Assembly (NCBI GenBank): GCA_023442525.1
Contig: JAEZZA010000031.1
Location: forward strand, 186,001-250,000
Direction: 5' to 3'
DNA from: Bacteroidota bacterium
GTDB lineage: Bacteria > Bacteroidota > Bacteroidia > Bacteroidales > UBA10428
DNA: 64,000 bases
Position 1 is the stretch's first letter; each line of letters opens with the position of its first letter. A program made the position numbers and the translations under genes. Shown here piece by piece: positions 43,787-53,552 of the stretch. The notes under the pieces are model-generated. The model saw only the letters and a list, made by a program, of their open reading frames with translations. It had not been told where the DNA came from and made no database searches.

Positions 43787-44808
43787 TTACTCTGTATTTT
43801 AATGATCCGGCGGGCAATTTCCTCCGGAGTTTCGTTAGTTACTTCAAGATCGTATGTACTATGCCTTTTATGCATAGTCATACTCCGGGCATAAACTTTA
43901 TCGTAATAGTTCAGAACAAGTGCGGCGGCGCTCTTAATATCACCATTACGTATCATGAGTTCAGCCTTTGCAGCCTGCTCCAGACCAAGCCGTTTTTCAA
44001 GCCTTTTCACTCCGGCTATAAGCAGGTCCTCCGATCCGGCTGTGTACTCATCAATCAGACGGAGTAACCGGTTTTCAAATGAAACTTTAAGGTGGATAAA
44101 ACGGGCATCCGACATCTGACTATAAAATGGTCGCGGAACAAAAACATTTCCAATCGACAGACTTTCATCTTCGATGAAAACAGGCAGGTCAGGATTCAGT
44201 TTGATGATTTCAGCAAACAAATTGTTCTCAAATTGCTCATTGGAACCCTGCACAGGCATACCGACAGAACCAAACACAGAACCCTTGTGAGAGGCAAGAC
44301 CCTCCAGATCGATCACCTGCTTACCCAGAAGTTTGAGTTCATGTAGTACATATGTTTTTCCTGAACCTGTACTTCCTCCTATAACCACAATGTTCAATGG
44401 CTTAGCGAATACTTCTGCAGTATATCTCCGGAATTGCTTATATCCGCCAATTAACGTGTAAGTCTTTATGCCAACCGTATTCATGAGCCATGCCATACTC
44501 CTGCTTCGCATACCTCCACGCCAGCAGTGCATCAGAGCCTCGCCATCACCTGCAATCCTATACCCGGCATCGGCAAAATCTTTCATTTTAGGCCGGATCA
44601 TATCAAGTCCCCGCGATAGAGCCTCGTCAGAACCCTTTTTCAGGTAAAGTGTGCCAATAACCGACCGCTCCTCGTTGGTGAACAAAGGCATATTAACGGC
44701 ACCCGGAATATGAGCATGTTCAAACTCCGCCGGTGTTCTTACATCAATCACAGGCAGCCTTGTGGCCATTTCTATGAATTTCACAATATCAACAGCCAGT
44801 TCGTTCAT
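43777..44808 (-). CDS. selU: tRNA 2-selenouridine synthase
   Basis: A 343-residue enzyme (also called MnmH or YbbB) that geranylates and then selenates s2U34 of tRNA with selenophosphate. The N-terminal rhodanese domain (1-125) has the active Cys95 in LMHCWRGGMRS. A Walker A motif GGSTGSGKT stands at 144-152 in the C-terminal P-loop domain. It is the first gene of a selU-selD operon, and MnmA at 26.9 kb makes the s2U substrate. A TATATTTG box seven bases before the ATG suggests almost no leader. Confidence 0.95.
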   Translation of the reverse strand: MNELAVDIVKFIEMATRLPVIDVRTPAEFEHAHIPGAVNMPLFTNEERSVIGTLYLKKGSDEALSRGLDMIRPKMKDFADAGYRIAGDGEALMHCWRGGMRSRSMAWLMNTVGIKTYTLIGGYKQFRRYTAEVFAKPLNIVVIGGSTGSGKTYVLHELKLLGKQVIDLEGLASHKGSVFGSVGMPVQGSNEQFENNLFAEIIKLNPDLPVFIEDESLSIGNVFVPRPFYSQMSDARFIHLKVSFENRLLRLIDEYTAGSEDLLIAGVKRLEKRLGLEQAAKAELMIRNGDIKSAAALVLNYYDKVYARSMTMHKRHSTYDLEVTNETPEEIARRIIKIQSKWN

Positions 44809-44815
44809 TGTTCCG

Positions 44816-44823
44816 CAAATATA
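44816..44823 (-). promoter_or_regulatory. Minus-7 box of selU-selD
   Basis: TATATTTG on the reverse strand, then seven bases to the ATG at 44808. The mRNA would have a leader of zero to two bases. Confidence 0.5.
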
Positions 44824-44903
44824 GCAAGTAGCGAAACCGTTTCGGTGAATTCACCGTACAACATTTGTAACATTTTTGCTTTCGGCAATTCAACACCATC
44901 AGC

Positions 44904-45509
44904 ATGTCTTCTTTTGAATTTTGGAGCCTGATTATACAGGCCATCACGGCAATATTACTTCTGTTCGTGGTGATCATGTCGATTTTCGCCACCCAGATAC
45001 GTAACAGGATCAGGCCAGGTAAAATTGATGTGGAAATACTCGATAAAAACGGAGAGCTTACCGTATTGGATAACGGTCACAGAGTAGTGTACTATCATCT
45101 GAGGGTTATTAACCGCGGAACAACAATTGTCAGGAATTGCCGTGCCATCCTGAAGAAGATCAAACGTCTGGAAAACGGTGAATTTATCAATGTTCCATTT
45201 TCGGTACTGCCGGGGTATATATGGTCACCGGCCGAAACATCGCCGGAAATGGTTGATATTCTGACAGACCGTATTGCCGACTTCGGTTATGTGATTGACA
45301 GCTCTACTGAGTTCAAGCCTACGGTTACGCCTATTTTAAACAGTTTCAAGGGAAACCTGAAACATAATGAAACTTTCCGCTATTATATCGAGATAGTTGC
45401 TGAGAACTACCGTGCACGCGACCTTGTTTGCATTGAGGTTACCTGGGATGGTGTATGGCCCGACGACCTGAACGATATGCACAACCATCTGAAAATCCAG
45501 AAGGTCTAA
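44904..45509 (+). CDS. Hypothetical protein with one membrane helix
   Basis: A 201-residue protein with an N-terminal hydrophobic helix (about 8-30) and then a soluble, beta-rich domain (LRVINRGTTIVRNCRAILKK, YYIEIVAENYRARDLVCIEVTWDG). The soluble part looks like a beta sandwich exposed to the cytoplasm or periplasm. I do not recognise a family. It is divergent from selU and convergent with the mini metallopeptidase. The Bacteroidota-like motif VINRG-T (an immunoglobulin-like opening) is suggestive only. Confidence 0.6.
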   Translation: MSSFEFWSLIIQAITAILLLFVVIMSIFATQIRNRIRPGKIDVEILDKNGELTVLDNGHRVVYYHLRVINRGTTIVRNCRAILKKIKRLENGEFINVPFSVLPGYIWSPAETSPEMVDILTDRIADFGYVIDSSTEFKPTVTPILNSFKGNLKHNETFRYYIEIVAENYRARDLVCIEVTWDGVWPDDLNDMHNHLKIQKV

Positions 45510-45524
45510 TTAGTCCTGTCCGGT

Positions 45525-45860
45525 TTACAGGTATCCCAGCCAGGCAAAAGGTCTGCGATGATTCAAATAATCCGGACTTTCGTCGTTTGAATATGCTTCT
45601 CTTTCATGTGCCAGGTTCTGGTATGCATTCATAAAGTTGCGGGTTAATACAATACGAATCGTGAATTCCAGCAGATACCAGACAAAGAAAAATACCAAGA
45701 GCATTTCAATCTGTTGCCGTGCATGAATGCTCTCGTGACGTACGATACCGGCAAGACTGGTTTTACTTACCGAAGGACTGATAAATATGAAAGGCCAGAT
45801 GCACATGGCAGGGAACTTACCGGGCATTAACCCGGTAAGCCTGTTTTGTACAATGATCAT
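45525..45860 (-). CDS. Mini HExxH membrane protein, possible zinc peptidase
   Basis: A 111-residue protein. IVRHESIHARQQIEML has an HExxH motif (His42, Glu43, His46), followed by a single membrane helix (about 52-72) and an EREAY element (Glu86-Tyr90) at about the distance of the third zinc ligand in gluzincins. This resembles a reduced M56/BlaR1-type peptidase core. It is predicted to lie at the membrane. The start codon overlaps the stop of the upstream M16 peptidase gene in an ATGA, so they are coupled. Whether it is catalytic is unproven. Confidence 0.6.
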   Translation of the reverse strand: MIIVQNRLTGLMPGKFPAMCIWPFIFISPSVSKTSLAGIVRHESIHARQQIEMLLVFFFVWYLLEFTIRIVLTRNFMNAYQNLAHEREAYSNDESPDYLNHRRPFAWLGYL

Positions 45861-48835
45861 TTTTGCAGTTTAACCAGATTTTTAAACAGCGATTTATTTG
45901 TACTCAGTTTCATCTCGTTACCATATACGCAATAAACCTGCTGATCCAGAATTTTTGATACAATTCCGGCCATATTCCTGATGTCAACGGCAGTTGTTGA
46001 CAATACAGCCTCACGGTCGGCTTGAATTTCATCTTTAGTTACTCCCTCGATGTACCATCTGAATGCCTGCTCACCTTTCTGTGATGGCGTCAGCGGATAG
46101 TCGAGTTCCGACATGGTGCCGATTATATATCTGGTCATCATCACTGAATCCGCTTCAAACTTCGAAAGGTAATCAATGGTACCGTTGAAATTGTCAAGCG
46201 TTTCTTTTAGATTAGGATCGCGATATGATGCCAGATACACGGTTCCGTTCCTGCTTATGTTCGAGAAACCTCCATAAGCACCGCCAACGACCCTGAGCTG
46301 TGTCTGAAGCCAATCAGTTGACATAACCTGGTTCAACACATACCATTTCCCGTCCCATTTCAGGCCCAGTTTGCCAAAGTCGTATCCCTGCAAAACATAC
46401 TGCACTTTTGATGCAGTAAGTATACCCTCATTCTTTGGAGCAGGTTCAAGCGACCAGGTATTCCGTGATGAATTCCGGTCAGAGAGCTTTGATGTAAAGT
46501 TCGCCAGAGATGCAGAATAATCATCAAATCCCTTTTTATCACATGTAATTCCTGCAATCAGGTTTCGTTTCGAAAACAATTTGGCGTATATTTCTTTCAG
46601 CTCATCTATCACCTTATCCGGATTCTCGTTAAACCTGCGCTGCAGGTCAGTTATAAACCAATAATATTCAATTCCGCGAGTTTTCTCGGCAAAAACACCG
46701 TGTCGTGAATAATATGACTCCAGTCGTGTAGCAGCTATTCCATACCCATTCTGATTCACCATCGATTCAATCTGCGACTGATGTCGCTTTATCAATGTCC
46801 CCAATCTTTCCTTATCGTCCAACCGGGTTGCAAAAAGAATTTCGCCCAACAATGAAAGAGATGTATCAATTTTTTCTGCAGTGGTTTTCATCTGCACCTT
46901 CATCTCGGGCATAAGCTTTGAATCTTCATGCCCCGGCAGGAAAGTGTTCAGTGAAACTCCATAACCGCCGGTATTACTATTCAGCGCATTGTCCAATTGT
47001 CCGTAAGTCATTGAGCCTGCATCCATTTTACCGAGCAATTGCGCCAGTAATGCTACATAAGGCAATTTTTCCTCGGGTAATACATCCAGATGGAACCAGA
47101 AATTCATGTACACAATATTGTTTGTGAATTCATTGTAATACATGTGTGGTATCTCTGAAATTTCACGTTTTTCCGGCTCGTACCATTGTGCTTCGGGAGT
47201 AATATCCGATAGGGCAAGCATGGGAATCGATGCCACAGCTTCGGGGCTATCGGTGCTTTTCTGAAATTCAATAAGATCTTTTGTTTTTTGAATAACGGCT
47301 TCAAGTTCTGCATCCGACATGCTTTCCTTTTTAGCTTTGAGTTCTGCTGTGATCTTCTCAAGGTTTTCCGACTCCAGTCCTGTTTTTGGTTGCAGATCAA
47401 GCAATACACTGTAATTATTGTTCAGCATATCGTTGCGGATAATATCTTCGAGCCGGGTTCCGGTAATACTTTCCTTCAATACAGCCAGGCTTTTTTCATA
47501 TTCGAGCGATGCAAACGGATTTCCGGTGTAGATCCAGCTTGTAATACATCTCATGTTATAAGTGATTCCCTTTTGGGCGTCGTTGCCTTCACGCAGGCGG
47601 AACTCAAGACGGTTTACCGATGCGCGTAAAGTTTCCCGGTCTATTTTCGCGTCGGCAATCTTCTGCAGGGTTTCCATCACCCCTTTTTTGAAATTTTCCC
47701 TATCCGAAGCATTGGCATTTTGAACCACAATGGAAAAAACATTCTGCAGCATACCCTGGTTGGTTGCATAAACATCGCTGCCGATCCCGGCTTCCTGAAG
47801 GGCCTTCCTCAGAGGAGCGGATTCCTGATTGACAATTACATCGGCAAGTACGTCGAGTGACATGGTAAGGGCAGGATCAGCACCCGATCCGATTACCCAA
47901 TTCATCACAAGGTAAGTCTGGTTTTCGGTCGGTGCGCCGTCGATTACCGGATAAAAGGCTGATATCTCCCTGATTTCAGTAAAAGGTTGGTTCTTTTCCG
48001 TTGGTGCTGGAGCCTCGGATCTATCGTAGTACTTTAAATACTGGCTGTCAATAAATTCAAGCTCTTTTTTGAGATCGGCATTTCCGTATAGAAATATATA
48101 ACTGTTCGATGGATGGTAGTTCTTTTTATGAAATGCCAGGAAATCCTGATATGAAAGTGAAGGTATCGATGAAGGATATCCTCCCGATGAAAAACGATAT
48201 CCATTTTCCGGGAACAGGGCTTTCTGGATCTGGTACCACATTTCACGCTCAGGATTTGAAAAAGCTCCTTTCATTTCGTTGTACACAACTCCTTTATACT
48301 CCAGTGGTGCATCTTTACCGGTGAGTTCATAGTGCCAGCCTTCCTGCATAAAAATGCGTTCATCAGTATAGATACGAGGATTAAAAACTGCGTCGAGGTA
48401 GACATCCATAAGGTTGAAGTAATCCTTTTCATTCATGCTTGCCACCGGGTACACGGTAAAATCGTCGGAAGTCATAGCATTTAAAAAAGTATTGAGCGAT
48501 CCTTTACGGAGTTCGTCAAACGGACTTTTAACCGGGAATTTTTTGGAACCGTTGAGTACCGAATGTTCCATGATATGCGGTGTTCCGGCATCAGATTCAG
48601 GAATCGTGCTGAAAGCAATGCTGAAAGTCTTATTGGCATCATCAGCAGCAATTTTAAGCACGCGCGCACCGCTTTTTATATGCTCGAGAAGATAACAGTC
48701 AGCGTTTAATTCTTTTACAAACCTCTTTTCAATAATTTCATAGCCGTCAAATTTTTCATTTGTGCAGGACATCATCATCATTACAAAAAGTATTAAAGTT
48801 ATCAGAATCGATTTAGGAACAAAGTTGGAATTCAT
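45857..48835 (-). CDS. M16 metallopeptidase lipoprotein, PreP-like
   Basis: A 992-residue protein with a lipoprotein signal (VMMMMSC, Cys24). The inverted zinc motif HIMEH (His87, Glu90, His91) near the N-terminus, preceded by FSTIPESDAGTP, and the four-domain length with an M16C-associated segment match presequence protease/insulinase relatives. These clam-shell enzymes degrade short unstructured peptides; as an envelope lipoprotein it could process peptides in the periplasm or at the surface. The C-terminal half has the usual inactive second domain. It is co-translated with the mini HExxH protein. A TATTTTTG box precedes it. Confidence 0.93.
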   Translation of the reverse strand: MNSNFVPKSILITLILFVMMMMSCTNEKFDGYEIIEKRFVKELNADCYLLEHIKSGARVLKIAADDANKTFSIAFSTIPESDAGTPHIMEHSVLNGSKKFPVKSPFDELRKGSLNTFLNAMTSDDFTVYPVASMNEKDYFNLMDVYLDAVFNPRIYTDERIFMQEGWHYELTGKDAPLEYKGVVYNEMKGAFSNPEREMWYQIQKALFPENGYRFSSGGYPSSIPSLSYQDFLAFHKKNYHPSNSYIFLYGNADLKKELEFIDSQYLKYYDRSEAPAPTEKNQPFTEIREISAFYPVIDGAPTENQTYLVMNWVIGSGADPALTMSLDVLADVIVNQESAPLRKALQEAGIGSDVYATNQGMLQNVFSIVVQNANASDRENFKKGVMETLQKIADAKIDRETLRASVNRLEFRLREGNDAQKGITYNMRCITSWIYTGNPFASLEYEKSLAVLKESITGTRLEDIIRNDMLNNNYSVLLDLQPKTGLESENLEKITAELKAKKESMSDAELEAVIQKTKDLIEFQKSTDSPEAVASIPMLALSDITPEAQWYEPEKREISEIPHMYYNEFTNNIVYMNFWFHLDVLPEEKLPYVALLAQLLGKMDAGSMTYGQLDNALNSNTGGYGVSLNTFLPGHEDSKLMPEMKVQMKTTAEKIDTSLSLLGEILFATRLDDKERLGTLIKRHQSQIESMVNQNGYGIAATRLESYYSRHGVFAEKTRGIEYYWFITDLQRRFNENPDKVIDELKEIYAKLFSKRNLIAGITCDKKGFDDYSASLANFTSKLSDRNSSRNTWSLEPAPKNEGILTASKVQYVLQGYDFGKLGLKWDGKWYVLNQVMSTDWLQTQLRVVGGAYGGFSNISRNGTVYLASYRDPNLKETLDNFNGTIDYLSKFEADSVMMTRYIIGTMSELDYPLTPSQKGEQAFRWYIEGVTKDEIQADREAVLSTTAVDIRNMAGIVSKILDQQVYCVYGNEMKLSTNKSLFKNLVKLQK

Positions 48836-48863
48836 TATGTGCGAATTTTGGTTAATTTAGGAT

Positions 48864-48871
48864 CAAAAATA
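48864..48871 (-). promoter_or_regulatory. Minus-7 box of the M16 peptidase gene
   Basis: TATTTTTG on the reverse strand, 28 bases before the ATG at 48835, in the 49-base divergent gap with the GH8 gene. Confidence 0.45.
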
Positions 48872-48884
48872 TAAAATTTATTGT

Positions 48885-50171
48885 ATGACAGTGAAGTACA
48901 GAAATCTCCTGGTTTTATTGTGTGTTATTCCCGCGTGTATTACCTCAGCCTGCAATAGCAAACAGGTCACAAAAAATACCGATATCAACGGCGGAGCTTA
49001 TGAAACGGGTATTTACCGTAATCTCTTTTTAGAAAACGGCCACAGCACTGAAGAAATCACAGCCAAACTAAATGCTGCTTTTCAACAGCTTTTTCATGGC
49101 GATACTTCACAGACGTTATATTTTGAAAGTGGCAGTAACGAAAACGGCCCACTTGCTTATCTCTGCGATGTTCTTCATAACGATGTCCGGAGCGAAGGCA
49201 TGTCGTATGGCATGATGATCTGCGTTCAAATGGATAAGAAGGCAGAATTCGATGCGTTATGGAACTGGGCAATGACTTACATGTATAATCATTCGGATGA
49301 TCATCCTGCCAGTGGATATTTTAAATGGTCTGTAGGACGCGACGGAATTCCTTTTTCCGAAACGCCTGCACCCGACGGAGAAGAGTATTTTGTAACAGCA
49401 CTGTATTTTGCTGCCAATCGCTGGGATAACGGCGAAGGTATTTACAACTACAAGGCCTGGGCTGACAGGATTCTCACCGATATGCGTCATCGTGAAATAA
49501 AAACCGGTAAGGCCGGAAATAGCATGGTAACTGTAGGACCCATGGTAAACGAAGATCATAAGATGATACTGTTTGTTCCCAATAACGGTGGCAATCACTT
49601 TACCGATCCGTCGTATCACCTTCCGGCATTTTATGAATTATGGGCATTGTGGGGACCTGAAGCCGACAGATCGTTCTGGGCAGCTGCGGCCGATACGAGC
49701 CGTAAGTATTTTGTAAAAGCCTGCCATCCCGAAACCGGTCTTTCAACCGATTACGCCAAATTCGACGGAACACCCCAAACTGTACCCTATAACTCCAATT
49801 CGGTAAATTTCGCGTACGACTCATGGCGAACTGCCGGTAACTGGGCAGTTGACTGGTCTTGGTGGAGAAAGGATACCATGGCTCAGGTATTAAGCAACCG
49901 CATTCAGGCCTTTTTTGCCCGGTCGGGTGTAACTACTTACGGTCATCTCTTTAAACCTTCAGGTGAAGTAATCAACGAAGGTCACCGAACCGGACTCGTT
50001 TCGGTTAATGCCACAGCAAGCCTGGCTGCCACACATGATCTAAGCCGGCAGTTTGTAGAAGACTTCTGGAATGCGCCGGTTCCACAGATATTCGGCGACC
50101 GGTATTACGACGGTACCCTATACCTCTTAAACCTTCTGCATTGCAGCGGAGAGTTTAAAATATGGAAGTAA
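48885..50171 (+). CDS. GH8 lipoprotein, reducing-end xylose-releasing exo-oligoxylanase-like
   Basis: A 428-residue GH8 (alpha/alpha)6 enzyme with a lipoprotein signal (ITSAC, Cys23). The general acid is Glu104 in DVRSEGMSYGM. The conserved Asp/Glu cluster APDGEEYFVTALYFA and the TDYAKFDGTP, NSVNFAYDSWRTAGNWAVDWSW segments are those of the Rex group, which removes xylose from the reducing end of xylo-oligosaccharides. Chitosanase, cellulase or xylanase GH8 activities are less likely. It is divergent from the M16 gene and convergent with the GH16 gene 20 bases away. No xylan-utilisation genes are nearby. Confidence 0.88.
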   Translation: MTVKYRNLLVLLCVIPACITSACNSKQVTKNTDINGGAYETGIYRNLFLENGHSTEEITAKLNAAFQQLFHGDTSQTLYFESGSNENGPLAYLCDVLHNDVRSEGMSYGMMICVQMDKKAEFDALWNWAMTYMYNHSDDHPASGYFKWSVGRDGIPFSETPAPDGEEYFVTALYFAANRWDNGEGIYNYKAWADRILTDMRHREIKTGKAGNSMVTVGPMVNEDHKMILFVPNNGGNHFTDPSYHLPAFYELWALWGPEADRSFWAAAADTSRKYFVKACHPETGLSTDYAKFDGTPQTVPYNSNSVNFAYDSWRTAGNWAVDWSWWRKDTMAQVLSNRIQAFFARSGVTTYGHLFKPSGEVINEGHRTGLVSVNATASLAATHDLSRQFVEDFWNAPVPQIFGDRYYDGTLYLLNLLHCSGEFKIWK

Positions 50172-50191
50172 GGGGTAATTCCCTCAGCCAA

Positions 50192-51319
50192 CTACCGGAA
50201 CCATCTTACATAATCCACGATCATGGTCTGTGGGAAAGTAGTGGTATGATCGGGATATCCCGGCCAATTTCCGCCAACTGCTACATTAAAAATGAGAAAC
50301 TGGGGCAGGTCAAACGGAAAGCTTGATATTTCAGATCTTTTCCTTTCATAGTACTGTTTGCCGTCAACCAGCCAGCTCATGCGGTTCGGAGTCCAGATAA
50401 GAGTAAACACATGGAAACTATTATGAAAATTACCGCTGGTAAGGGTTACATTGCTGCCGATATAATTATGGCCATTCTGGTCCCAGTGTACGGTTCCATG
50501 AACTCTATCGGGCTGGTGACCCAGATATTCCATTATGTCAATTTCACCGCATTTTGGCCATCCGTCAGTTGAAATATTTGCACCGAGCATCCACAGAGCC
50601 GGCCAGATTCCCTGGCCGATTGGCATTTTTGCCCGGATATCAATGCGACCATAAGTAAATTGCTGTTTATTGAGAGTAGTTATACGGCCCGACGTATAGC
50701 TTCCTGTGGCCGGGTTCCTGGCGGTTATATGAAGATAACCCGTGTCGATATAAACATTCCGGATATCATTAGTGTAATTCTGAAGTTCATTATTCCCCCA
50801 TCCGTTATTATTCCCCTGTTCATAATTCCACCATACGGTATTCAGGGTTGGTCCGTCGAATTCATCATTCCATATAATCGTGGAATAATCCACATTTGAT
50901 ATTTTTACCCGGGCAAGTTCATTGCCATTGATAATCCCGTTAACAGCATCACTGAACTGAATGTGGAATACCTTGTCAGATTTATCCGCTGTATCATGCA
51001 TGATGGCAACGGGGACTGATGCATATTTTGATCCCGGTACAAAATCAAGAGTACCAGAAAAGGCCTGGTAGTTTTTGCCCGAGACAGCGGTACTGTCTAC
51101 AGTTTCATACTTTACAGATACTTCATTTTTTGTAGCTTCGGAAAGATAGACAAAAATCCACACCCTGCCTTCGGGTGTATCTTCTGAAATAATTACAGTG
51201 GAGGTACTGATTTTAATATCTGGAATAATTGCAGGATCATCTTCTTTTTTGCAACCAAGCAGGAATGCAGATATACATAATGCAAATAATAATGGTTTCA
51301 TTTCTATATTTTTTTTCAA
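50192..51319 (-). CDS. GH16 beta-glucanase lipoprotein with Calx-beta-like domain
   Basis: A 375-residue protein. The lipoprotein signal ends FLLGC with Cys23, followed by KKEDD, an acidic export signal for the cell surface. Residues about 35-135 form a Calx-beta-like domain (YETVDSTAVSGKNYQAFSG). The GH16 jelly roll (about 145-375) has the catalytic EIDIME at Glu259-Asp261-Glu264 and WGNNELQNYT, features of laminarinase/endo-beta-1,3-glucanase subgroups. It should cut beta-glucan outside the cell. It is monocistronic and isolated from other glucan genes. Confidence 0.92.
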   Translation of the reverse strand: MKKNIEMKPLLFALCISAFLLGCKKEDDPAIIPDIKISTSTVIISEDTPEGRVWIFVYLSEATKNEVSVKYETVDSTAVSGKNYQAFSGTLDFVPGSKYASVPVAIMHDTADKSDKVFHIQFSDAVNGIINGNELARVKISNVDYSTIIWNDEFDGPTLNTVWWNYEQGNNNGWGNNELQNYTNDIRNVYIDTGYLHITARNPATGSYTSGRITTLNKQQFTYGRIDIRAKMPIGQGIWPALWMLGANISTDGWPKCGEIDIMEYLGHQPDRVHGTVHWDQNGHNYIGSNVTLTSGNFHNSFHVFTLIWTPNRMSWLVDGKQYYERKRSEISSFPFDLPQFLIFNVAVGGNWPGYPDHTTTFPQTMIVDYVRWFR

Positions 51320-51503
51320 ATATATAAAATGAAACCACTCCGCCTAACATCCGGATGTATGTTAATGATCACGAAATACCTGCCTGTGTTTTAACACATT
51401 CCGTGATCCATACATCCGGATAAAATTATTTATAACCACGGCCTTAGCATTATTCCCCTAACATACGGCCGTTATTTACCAGGAATGATCCAATAACTTT
51501 TTA

Positions 51504-52214
51504 TTACACATTAATAAACGGTTTAACAACAGAAATTTGTCCCGATTCAACTTTACGCCTGAACTCATTTAAATCATTCTTAACGGCATTCTTGAACAAG
51601 GGATTCAGGAACCCGGCAATGATTTTACCGGCTTCTGTTTCCGAAGGAAGATAGTTGATGGTTACCCTCAGTTCGGTACCCTTATTACCCGGAGCATCAA
51701 AAAACTCAACCGAACCGCTGTTTGACACGTCGGCTGATTCCATCGACTGCCAGGATATTTTGCTGTCGGGAATTTCTTCAGTGATTTGTGCATTCCATTT
51801 GATCTTACGATCACTGAATTTGGCTTCCCAATGATATTGACTGTCGTTTATCTTCTGAACCTTGTGAATATGCGACATGATATTCGGAAGATTCTCAAGG
51901 TTTCTCCAGTATTGGTATACGTCCGGGCGTTTCTGGTTAATGACGATGGATTTGCTTATAGTAAACGGATGTGCACCTTCGCTGGTATTCCTTCCTATAA
52001 GGTTGTTAACATAACAGTAGCCCGTTGCACCTCTGAAAATCAGATATCCGGCCGGTACTAATAGGGGAAATGCCGTTCTTCGTCTCGAGGCATATATTCC
52101 GGTTAAAAATCCTGCCACCAGCGAAATTATCCTCTCATTTCTACCGATGTTTCTTTTTTCTGCCGGGACAATAAAAGTGTCCTTAATATTCCTGATGATA
52201 TTCGATTCTTTCAT
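51504..52214 (-). CDS. SRPBCC domain protein with DUF2892-type membrane segment
   Basis: A 236-residue protein. Residues about 20-75 are a DUF2892/YgaP-like region (NIGRNERIISLVAGF, two short hydrophobic helices, GYCYVNNLIGRNT). Residues about 85-225 form a START/SRPBCC domain (polyketide cyclase/dehydrase type: YWRNLENLPNIMSHIHKV, WNAQITEEIPDSKISWQS). This combination is common in Bacteroidota and of unknown ligand. It is a single gene, 187 bases from the dehydrogenase gene, with no clear promoter. Confidence 0.8.
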   Translation of the reverse strand: MKESNIIRNIKDTFIVPAEKRNIGRNERIISLVAGFLTGIYASRRRTAFPLLVPAGYLIFRGATGYCYVNNLIGRNTSEGAHPFTISKSIVINQKRPDVYQYWRNLENLPNIMSHIHKVQKINDSQYHWEAKFSDRKIKWNAQITEEIPDSKISWQSMESADVSNSGSVEFFDAPGNKGTELRVTINYLPSETEAGKIIAGFLNPLFKNAVKNDLNEFRRKVESGQISVVKPFINV

Positions 52215-52401
52215 TTCGATCTGCTATTTACTGATAACATGATTCGAAAAAAGTATGCCAAAGGCATCAGGATATAGCTGAGGATTGAAAGTTAAAAGTG
52301 TTATGATTTTGGAAATGAATTTGTAAATACAAAAAACCGTCAATAGTCACCCTATTAAGCGAACCTTATGTAGTGATTTTTAACGTTGATCTGAGCAATT
52401 T

Positions 52402-53340
52402 TTACCCCAGATTGACTACAATCTTTCCCCGCGTTTTCCGGGTCTCAATTTGCTGATGGGTCTCTGGCAGATCTTTGAACAGGTACATTTTTGTGACATG
52501 TGATTTAAGAGTTCCGGTTTCCAACAGTCGTGCAATTTCATTCATATCATTGCCATCTGAATGAACCATGATTCGCTGACCTGAAATATTTTTCCTCTGC
52601 ATTTTTTGCCGAATCTCTTCATCAAAGAATATTTTAATACTAACCAGACGGCCTCCTTCTTTAAGGGCATCAATGGACCTCAGGAGGTGGTTCCGGTCTT
52701 CCACGGAGTCGAGTATCACATCGGGTTTAACTATGGTTTCAAATTGTTGGCTGTGGTAATCAATAAAGTTATCCAATCCCAGATTCAGCAGGAAGTCCCT
52801 GTTTGCCTCGGATGCAGTTCCACTTACGCTGGCACCAAAATGTCGTGCTATTTGAACAGCGTAGTGACCGACACCTCCGGCAGCGGCATGGACAAGCACG
52901 TGGTCGCCTTTCTTGAGTCCTGTAGTTTTTACGAGCGCCTGCCAGGCAGTGAGTGCAGCCAGGGTGGCAGCTGCGGCTTCAGGGTGACTTATATTTGAAG
53001 GTTTGAAGGCAAGATGGTCCACAGGAGCGGCGACATATTCCGCATAAGCGCGACCGGGGCCGGGGAAGTTCACCATACCGAAGACGTCTTTTCCGATCCA
53101 GTCCTTATCACCATCTGCAACAGTTCCAGAGATATCCCATCCCAGTATGTAGCCGTTACCTTTTTCAGGATACATTGATACCAGGCGCTGGTGGTTGCGT
53201 CGGACGATGGTATCAACAGGATTGATGCCTATGGATTTAACTTTAACAAGGACTTCCCCCGCATTAATAACAGGCATGGGTACGTCTTTAAGGATCAGCT
53301 TTTCGATTCCACCGGTTTCATCTATTATATATGCTTTCAT
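52402..53340 (-). CDS. NADPH:quinone oxidoreductase-like MDR enzyme
   Basis: A 312-residue medium-chain dehydrogenase/reductase without zinc ligands. The GroES-like half (GEVLVKVKSIGINPVDTIVRR) and the NADPH fold with HAAAGGVGHYAVQIARHFGA are clear. The zinc-less form reduces quinones or enones. The substrate is unknown. An 11-bp perfect palindrome stands 46 bases upstream of its start. Confidence 0.88.
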   Translation of the reverse strand: MKAYIIDETGGIEKLILKDVPMPVINAGEVLVKVKSIGINPVDTIVRRNHQRLVSMYPEKGNGYILGWDISGTVADGDKDWIGKDVFGMVNFPGPGRAYAEYVAAPVDHLAFKPSNISHPEAAAATLAALTAWQALVKTTGLKKGDHVLVHAAAGGVGHYAVQIARHFGASVSGTASEANRDFLLNLGLDNFIDYHSQQFETIVKPDVILDSVEDRNHLLRSIDALKEGGRLVSIKIFFDEEIRQKMQRKNISGQRIMVHSDGNDMNEIARLLETGTLKSHVTKMYLFKDLPETHQQIETRKTRGKIVVNLG

Positions 53341-53386
53341 TAGTCTTGCGAGGGTTTGATGTTAGAACTCACTTGATATTTCCATT

Positions 53387-53411
53387 CATCTGTAGAGACG
53401 CTCTACAGATG
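53387..53411. repeat. Perfect palindrome upstream of the MDR gene
   Basis: CATCTGTAGAG-ACG-CTCTACAGATG: 11 bp, perfectly complementary, 3-base loop. The TAGAGACGC core is of a type repeatedly seen as interspersed palindromes in Bacteroidota and cyanobacteria. Confidence 0.7.
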
Positions 53412-53552
53412 AGGTTTATTTTCCCCAGCCTGGGCTTTTATTGAGGCTTTTGCGATATGACTGAGGGTTAAACATTTAAATGGCCTTATTTCATTAGGTT
53501 TCCCAAATGTACAATATTTGACTTCCAGGTACAAACTAAAATAATATACGTT

